From positions 1-23,029 of the forward strand of contig JAUCBJ010000925.1 in the NCBI GenBank assembly GCA_032718475.1: DNA of 23,029 nt, given 5' to 3'. Every line of letters begins with the position of its first letter. Positions within the stretch are counted from its first letter, which is position 1. Position numbers and translations under genes: made by a program. Positions 19,401-23,029 of this stretch are shown piece by piece. This stretch comes from Nemertoderma westbladi (Eukaryota; Xenacoelomorpha; Nemertodermatida; Nemertodermatidae). Below the pieces are notes generated by a model. The model was not told the origin of the DNA and ran no database searches. It saw nothing but the letters and a program-made list of their open reading frames with translations.

Positions 19401-21009
19401 ATGGAGTTACAAAAGCAGTATAAGGGCGACATTCCTCTTTTACATACCCCTGATGATACGCTTTAGCTTGATCTAATAGAGAGTACCACTGTCGACCTCC
19501 CAGATTGTCTAATAAATCCTGCACTTTAGGTAGTGGATGTTCATCCCTAACCAGTTTCTTATTTAAACCTCGATAATCTACACAAATTCTTAATCCACCA
19601 CATTTCTTTCTGACACAAATAAGTGGAGCTGAGTAAGGAGAGTTAGATTTTTCTACAAATCCCTTTCGTATTAGATCACTCAAATAATCTTTTACTTCCT
19701 TATACATATTACGAGGTATAGACTGATATGATTTCTTAACTGGAATTGAGTCTGTAAGCTTTATGTCCATTTGTAATGAAGGCATATTACCAATATCAAA
19801 TGAGTCCTTGACAAACAAATCTTTATTATCGTGAAGTAGGGAATGGAGAAGGTTTCGTTGATCATCATTCTCAAGCTCCGTTTTTCTTATCACAAATTCA
19901 ATCTTTTCATCCATAGACAATAACTGATCATTTGAATTAGTATGGTCATCTATTGACTCTTTATTTACAGCATAAATCAGAGTATCTTCAGTCTCATCAT
20001 CAGATTGAAGTAGGTCAACTGGAAATATTGACTTCACAAAAGAAAGATGTCCAACCACTGTTAATGGTGGTAATCTCTGTACACTTGGGCCATTGTTTTC
20101 AATGAGAATTGATATTCTAGAAAGCAATTTATCTGAATCATCAACTGATACAAGGCCTTCCATAACCACAACATCGGGGATTAATTCAAGAAAATTATCA
20201 TCCACTTGAAATAACATCACATCATTTGCAATCAATGATTTCAATGAATACAAATTAACCCAATTTCTTCCCGGTTCAATCAATATTGGTTGCTTGTTAG
20301 TTCTTGCAGGGACCACAATAAATTCATTATTAGTATTAGCCTTATTTACAAAATCACTAGCTTGACTAACTGAAATCCCTATCGCAGAAGCAATTGAAGA
20401 ATTAAACATTGGTCTATTGCTGTTAACCAATTCCAAATCCTTGCACATTTCCAAATAAACCTCAATAACATTATAACCTATAATTGGTCGAACTAAACCT
20501 TTTGTAGTTGCCACTAATACTGGAACTTCTAGACAAATGTTTGACACATTAGCAATTTGATTTCCTGGAAAATCCATGAGCCGAAATGGAAGAGGAATCC
20601 AACCTAAATAAGGAATTGTAGAACCATTTGCAGCCCGAATTAAAATTTCAGAATCCAGGAGTTCACTAATTGGTCTTATTGTAATATCATGCATTTTCTC
20701 AGCAACCCAAACACTAGATACCACACTAACCTGTGCTCCAGAATCCCAAAGAGCCTCAGACTTTACATCACCTAACCAGCATGTTATAGTACATCTATGC
20801 CCCACCAACTTTACTAGCCGACTACTATTGTTAGCCTCATTGCTACTAGTAACCAGACTACAAAGTTCAATTTCTTCAGCAAAACATGTACAACGTGAAA
20901 TAATGTCTTTGTTAGGGGACTTTGCAAAGTAATCTATGGCCGTTGCCCGTCCCTCGGAAACGGCCGGCTTGAGTTTTCCTGATGCCGAGACTCTCCTAAA
21001 TTCTTGGCT
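16429..21009 (-). CDS. pol: Retrotransposon Pol (protease, RT, RNase H, integrase)
   Basis: The frame is open from 21009 (after a stop at 21012-21010) to TAG at 16431-16429; it lacks a suitable early ATG and is probably made by -1 frameshift from gag. Numbering from codon 20808: aspartic protease with DSGA at 22-25; reverse transcriptase about 345-560 with catalytic Asp446 (LLDQAKAYHQ) and FQDD ending at 511; RNase H about 668-790 with D674, E718, D745, D787; integrase zinc domain with H935, H940 and a close C971-x-C973 pair; catalytic core D1002, D1063, E1099 with exactly 35 residues between the last two. A GPY/F-like module (about 1215-1280) and a ~180-residue low-complexity tail follow. 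No chromodomain is visible. No stop or frameshift interrupts it, and all catalytic residues are present. Confidence 0.95.
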   Translation of the reverse strand, partial: SQEFRRVSASGKLKPAVSEGRATAIDYFAKSPNKDIISRCTCFAEEIELCSLVTSSNEANNSSRLVKLVGHRCTITCWLGDVKSEALWDSGAQVSVVSSVWVAEKMHDITIRPISELLDSEILIRAANGSTIPYLGWIPLPFRLMDFPGNQIANVSNICLEVPVLVATTKGLVRPIIGYNVIEVYLEMCKDLELVNSNRPMFNSSIASAIGISVSQASDFVNKANTNNEFIVVPARTNKQPILIEPGRNWVNLYSLKSLIANDVMLFQVDDNFLELIPDVVVMEGLVSVDDSDKLLSRISILIENNGPSVQRLPPLTVVGHLSFVKSIFPVDLLQSDDETEDTLIYAVNKESIDDHTNSNDQLLSMDEKIEFVIRKTELENDDQRNLLHSLLHDNKDLFVKDSFDIGNMPSLQMDIKLTDSIPVKKSYQSIPRNMYKEVKDYLSDLIRKGFVEKSNSPYSAPLICVRKKCGGLRICVDYRGLNKKLVRDEHPLPKVQDLLDNLGGRQWYSLLDQAKAYHQGYVKEECRPYTAFVTPWGQYQWIRIPFGISNGPSCFQRKMEDTFEDMRDECCNPFQDDTLLYDTTFEQHLETIKMAFKKLREVGAKLKIEKCILFRHQVKFLGFMVSSSGYYIDPMVKDDVLKIKDSNIETVGDLRRVLGFLSYYRRFIRNFAQKVANLYDILKTGDKTVKKTRTGQRLSSDKIQLNNEHLKTLHSLVNEVVGSEIMAYPDFEKPFIITTDASNHGLGGVLYQKQADDKLRVIAFASRSLTQAEKNYHLHSGKLEFLALKWLITEKFRDYLLYAPKFSVYTDNNPLVYVMSTAKLNATGLRWVSELSDFNFDIIYRSGKSNVDADFLSRLPSLLNNSTDSSEVEVLSGDFLKAYLDSIQHYEELFVAPISVELYSTDLNDQEINRETLHHIPLNELRHSQLSDPVIGPVLKKMERNGDDSKFGESIEPDVKLLLKESRKLFIKNGLLYRKFNQSSQLVLPRCYKDFVLDELHVKMGHPAVERTLSLIRDRFYWPRMTADVETYINRRCPCLQRRRPNILDRAPMVSIHTTKPFELISLDFLLVENQTQKTGFKYILVLVDHFTRHAECYPTRNKESKTAAEKLFNEFIPRYGFPHRILHDQGREFDNKLFKCLAEMTGIKRSRTTPYHPMCDGKTERFNRTLLNMLRNLTDIEKVHWPKHLNKVVHAYNCTRHSSTGFAPFYLLFGRSPRLPIDLVFQDCETSEEENVTSPSKYADRYKQAMAEAYKLAEKHSKQGGDHGAEQYNKRVRGHDIDIGDRVLVKSTKPNQPHRKIQSYWSKDVYIVKKRFGENPVYEVIVESNPSVTRTLHRNMLFPCYYLNMDQHVHNGKHMKPAIKTTQLKPKPNHHNKPIQPESMDSSDDDEGYIGLLPPRRNISEIDDSIITNSTVHLPPELNPAASPFQPCGNNGAGRGLENPNVAARRRGHRWQHPLRSPYQLRSHQPTPSPGVTHLQYISANSPAFINYPHVQQHDCPVNPTYCSEFSPAAIIYVVSPVIL
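20916..20979 (-). promoter_or_regulatory. Candidate -1 ribosomal frameshift signal in the gag/pol overlap
   Basis: Gag ends 20934, pol is open from 21009, and pol is in the -1 frame relative to gag. In the overlap the heptamer G GAA AAC (20979-20973, gag codons GAA AAC) is followed by a 7-base spacer and a perfect 7-bp stem, GGCCGTT (20965-20959) with AACGGCC (20944-20938). The loop segment GGGAC (20953-20949) can pair with GTCCC (20920-20916), giving an H-type pseudoknot. The P-site half of the heptamer is not a perfect XXXY match, needing a G-U pair at the middle position. Not proven, but position, spacer and stem all fit. Confidence 0.55.
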
Positions 21010-22172
21010 CTATTCCTGCAACCACGAGCATAATGATCTGAGCTGCCACAATGAAAACAATGATCACAATGGACATCATCACCTCCTTCTAAACGTAAAC
21101 TACATTGCCTACAGCTTCCTCTATGGACATACATATTCTTAGTTGTAACTGGCTGCCCCTTTTCAGCTCTTCCAAAAAATTGCTTGATGCCTTCAGTTAA
21201 AGTACTAACCTGAGCCGTTAACAACTGAACATCTTCTCTCAGATTTCCACCATCTTTTTTCACAGTCTTAAGAAGACCAACTGAATGTAATCCTTCAGCT
21301 TGTACAGGCTTTCCATCACCAGTACTAATTTCATTCAAAACAACCTTTGCTGAACCAGAAACTTGTTTGGACAGTTTTGCACTTTTCAATTTTTGCTGTC
21401 GCTCAGACTCACGGCATGTCGACTCATTAAGTGCTTCCAGCAACTCAACCTCAGAAACAACATTTATTAATTCCAGTAGTGGCTTTAGATCACTTCTAAC
21501 TACCTCATTTGTTAGACCCATGTTAATAGTGCGCATAGTTACACGTCTCACCAACTCAATGTCATATTTGAATTGAGCACCATCTTCTTGAGAGGCAAAT
21601 AGTATCTTTTGCTGTAAATTGAATACTCGTAGAACAAATGACTGAACATCTTCATTAGCTTCTTGGATTGAATTACACAACTCATGATACACTTCAGTAG
21701 GACCTCTCTCACAGTAATGTGTTCTAATAAATTTACGTAGCTCACCCAGGGTCAATGAATCACGACTTTCTAAGAAACTTCTTAATGGCAAATTCGGGTC
21801 AATTGCCTTTATCACACCCATTACAATCTCACTGTCAGAGTAACCTTTATCTACAGCTGCTTGAATCTGCTTCAAAAGACTGCAATAAACTAATGTATCT
21901 TTAGAATTTCGATCCTTTATACTACCACTTACTTTAAGTTCACGTCTGTTATTTTTAATAAAATCCCGTGAATCCAAAACCTCAGCTTGTAATGTGTTGA
22001 ACTTACCTGTAAACTTCGAACTTAAATCACCAATTGCTGATTCATTAGTTTCCCTTTGAGCTGTAGTTATAGCTGAAAACTGATCTTTCAAGTCACTGAT
22101 TGTATTTTCATACTGCTGTCTTTGTGCATTTAAAGCCGCCTGAACAATTGCATCAACCTCTTCACGCTGCAT
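20934..22172 (-). CDS. gag: Retrotransposon Gag with C-terminal zinc knuckle
   Basis: The first ATG is at 22172 (AAAATGC, A at -3) giving 412 residues; the frame is open four codons further upstream but from TTG. The N-terminus (about 1-100) is rich in Gln, Glu and Lys and probably coiled-coil. A central capsid-like helical region follows (about 100-270, with LRKFIRTHYCERGPTEVYHE). Near the C-terminus is a CCHC zinc knuckle CFHCGSSDHYARGC (about 372-385), preceded by a C-x2-C-x11-C-x2-C cluster (from about 354) that shares its last cysteine with the knuckle. Gag assembles the particle and packages RNA. The capsid segment resembles gags of gypsy elements in fish genomes (recalled pattern). Stop TAG at 20936-20934. 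Confidence 0.9.
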   Translation of the reverse strand: MQREEVDAIVQAALNAQRQQYENTISDLKDQFSAITTAQRETNESAIGDLSSKFTGKFNTLQAEVLDSRDFIKNNRRELKVSGSIKDRNSKDTLVYCSLLKQIQAAVDKGYSDSEIVMGVIKAIDPNLPLRSFLESRDSLTLGELRKFIRTHYCERGPTEVYHELCNSIQEANEDVQSFVLRVFNLQQKILFASQEDGAQFKYDIELVRRVTMRTINMGLTNEVVRSDLKPLLELINVVSEVELLEALNESTCRESERQQKLKSAKLSKQVSGSAKVVLNEISTGDGKPVQAEGLHSVGLLKTVKKDGGNLREDVQLLTAQVSTLTEGIKQFFGRAEKGQPVTTKNMYVHRGSCRQCSLRLEGGDDVHCDHCFHCGSSDHYARGCRNRAKNLGESRHQENSSRPFPRDGQRP

Positions 22173-22701
22173 TTTAACTAGCAATGTAATGAACTAATCC
22201 GTATAGCAAACAGCAAATTTGTTAGGCTGTAGGCCTGTATTATCTCTAATGGCAGACTGAATCGTAATAGGGAAATAGAACTAGGTAGTTTACACTTTCT
22301 GTCTGGTACCGGTACACTTCAGCACTTCCAACATCTGAAAATCAGCATCAGCAAGTTTAAAAATATCTAACCTCATTATTTATTAGTCGAATTCACATCC
22401 ACAAATGACCCAATGAGTGAAAACTTTACAACTTGCAAATCAGATACCGGTATCGGCAATGCAGTAATATATGCCTGACAGGCCTATTTCAGTATTTTCC
22501 ATTATATCCATCCATACTACCATATCCCAATCTGTATACATAACTGATCGTCCAAGGCCAGGCAGCCAGGCTTAATAAGCACAAGAAGTACAAGTACTGC
22601 AGTACTGGTTACCGTCACCATGCCAAAATCAAATACAGTAGCCAGTCAGTAGCAGCTCCGGTCCGCCGGTACAAAGCACAACAATTTCTGAATTTTGACT
22701 G
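22173..22701 (-). other. Retrotransposon 5' leader
   Basis: About 530 bases between the primer-binding site and the gag ATG. It contains several TACCGGTA and AGGCCTA motifs; no open frame of note. It would hold packaging signals by analogy. Confidence 0.6.
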
Positions 22702-22719
22702 ATCTCGTCCGGGTCACCA
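22702..22719 (-). other. Primer-binding site for reverse transcription
   Basis: On the element strand TGGTGACCCGGACGAGAT begins three bases after the LTR end (...TGTAACA TTT TGG). TGG at this point complements a tRNA 3' CCA. The specific tRNA was not identified. Confidence 0.8.
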
Positions 22720-22722
22720 AAA

Positions 22723-23029
22723 TGTTACAGGGCTGCACGGCATTCCAAAGATAAAGAAATGAGTTATTTCAACATCAGTCAAAATATTTATTCGGCAGTT
22801 AGGCCTACTTAGTTAGATAGGCATTGCAACAGCAACAAAATACATAACCCCAGCAGACAGACAGACGAACCTAGTATATATATCTAAATATAAAACCGTA
22901 CCGGTATCGGCATATCTACACTCCCTGACTCTTTCTAAACATCACCCTTCTATCCCATTCCACAAAAATCATACAGTACTATATATGGGTCAATAATAAA
23001 TAAAATAGGGTGGTCCCCTTATCATATTA
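22723..23029 (-). repeat. 5' LTR of the retrotransposon (partial, 307 bp visible)
   Basis: Identical base for base to 15559-15880 except that it lacks 15 bases after GGCATT. The window stops eight bases before the expected CA end. Confidence 0.95.

Larger units (their letters stand above)
15559..23029 (-). mobile_element. Ty3/gypsy-type LTR retrotransposon, nearly complete, cut by window end
   Basis: Element order on the minus strand: 5' LTR (22723 to beyond 23029), primer-binding site, ~550-base leader, gag, pol in the -1 frame, ~540-base 3' non-coding region, polypurine tract, 3' LTR (15559-15888). RT-RNase H-integrase order defines the Ty3/gypsy (Metaviridae) group. No envelope-like frame exists. 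By comparison with the other LTR the element should end about 8 bases past the window, so its target duplication cannot be checked; the left flank is AATAA. Both reading frames are intact and the LTRs are identical apart from one 15-base indel, so the insertion is very recent. Confidence 0.95.

Noticed and set aside
21548-21745. Second minus-strand frame inside gag
   Set aside because: Out-of-frame shadow of gag with no supporting domain.

Overview
This is ordinary animal nuclear DNA. It holds spliced protein-coding exons with GT-AG introns, a terminal alpha-tubulin exon pair, pieces of two other animal genes, long AT-rich non-coding stretches and many transposable-element copies. The gene families (UBXN1 with a C2-type zinc-finger segment, SMKR1, THAP-like sequence) and the SINE style suggest a marine invertebrate, possibly a non-vertebrate deuterostome such as an echinoderm. 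The sequence alone does not fix the species.

Layout. 1-1021: intron or upstream part of an alpha-tubulin gene, with a tRNA-like SINE scrap. 1022-2987: the last two alpha-tubulin coding exons (+), separated by an intron that carries a small TIR element (2025-2459). 3171-3584: a second TIR element, just downstream of the tubulin stop. 4057-4200: C-terminal scrap of a LINE protein (+). 4310-4730: a dispersed repeat interrupted by a ~300-bp insertion, followed by a 32-nt poly(C) run. 5128-5412: complete one-exon SMKR1-like gene (-). 5413-7032: no gene seen. 7033-7435: broken THAP-domain sequence (+). 7430-7985: decayed LINE reverse-transcriptase fragment (-).

8362-11386: first two coding exons of a UBXN1-like UBA/UBX gene (+). 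Intron 1 contains a 1.8-kb non-autonomous hAT element with an 8-bp target duplication. Nested in it are a Harbinger-type MITE (TAA target duplication) and a tRNA-derived SINE. Intron 2 opens with an 83-copy, strictly 21-bp minisatellite (11405-13147). Further right come an AT-rich tract, a foldback element (about 14253-14795), a reverse-strand SINE (about 14908-15045), and then a Ty3/gypsy LTR retrotransposon on the minus strand (15559 to beyond the right edge). No third UBXN1 exon was found, so the retrotransposon may lie inside that intron.

The retrotransposon is the largest and best-preserved item. It has gag, protease, reverse transcriptase, RNase H and integrase, a primer-binding site, a polypurine tract, and two LTRs that are identical over all visible bases except one 15-nt indel. 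Gag and pol overlap in a -1 relation. The overlap contains a near-canonical slippery heptamer, a 7-nt spacer, a perfect 7-bp stem and a possible pseudoknot, which is a plausible programmed frameshift signal.

I see no clearly new multi-gene system. The items most worth follow-up are the frameshift signal, the indel-free minisatellite next to a splice donor, and the nested-transposon intron.
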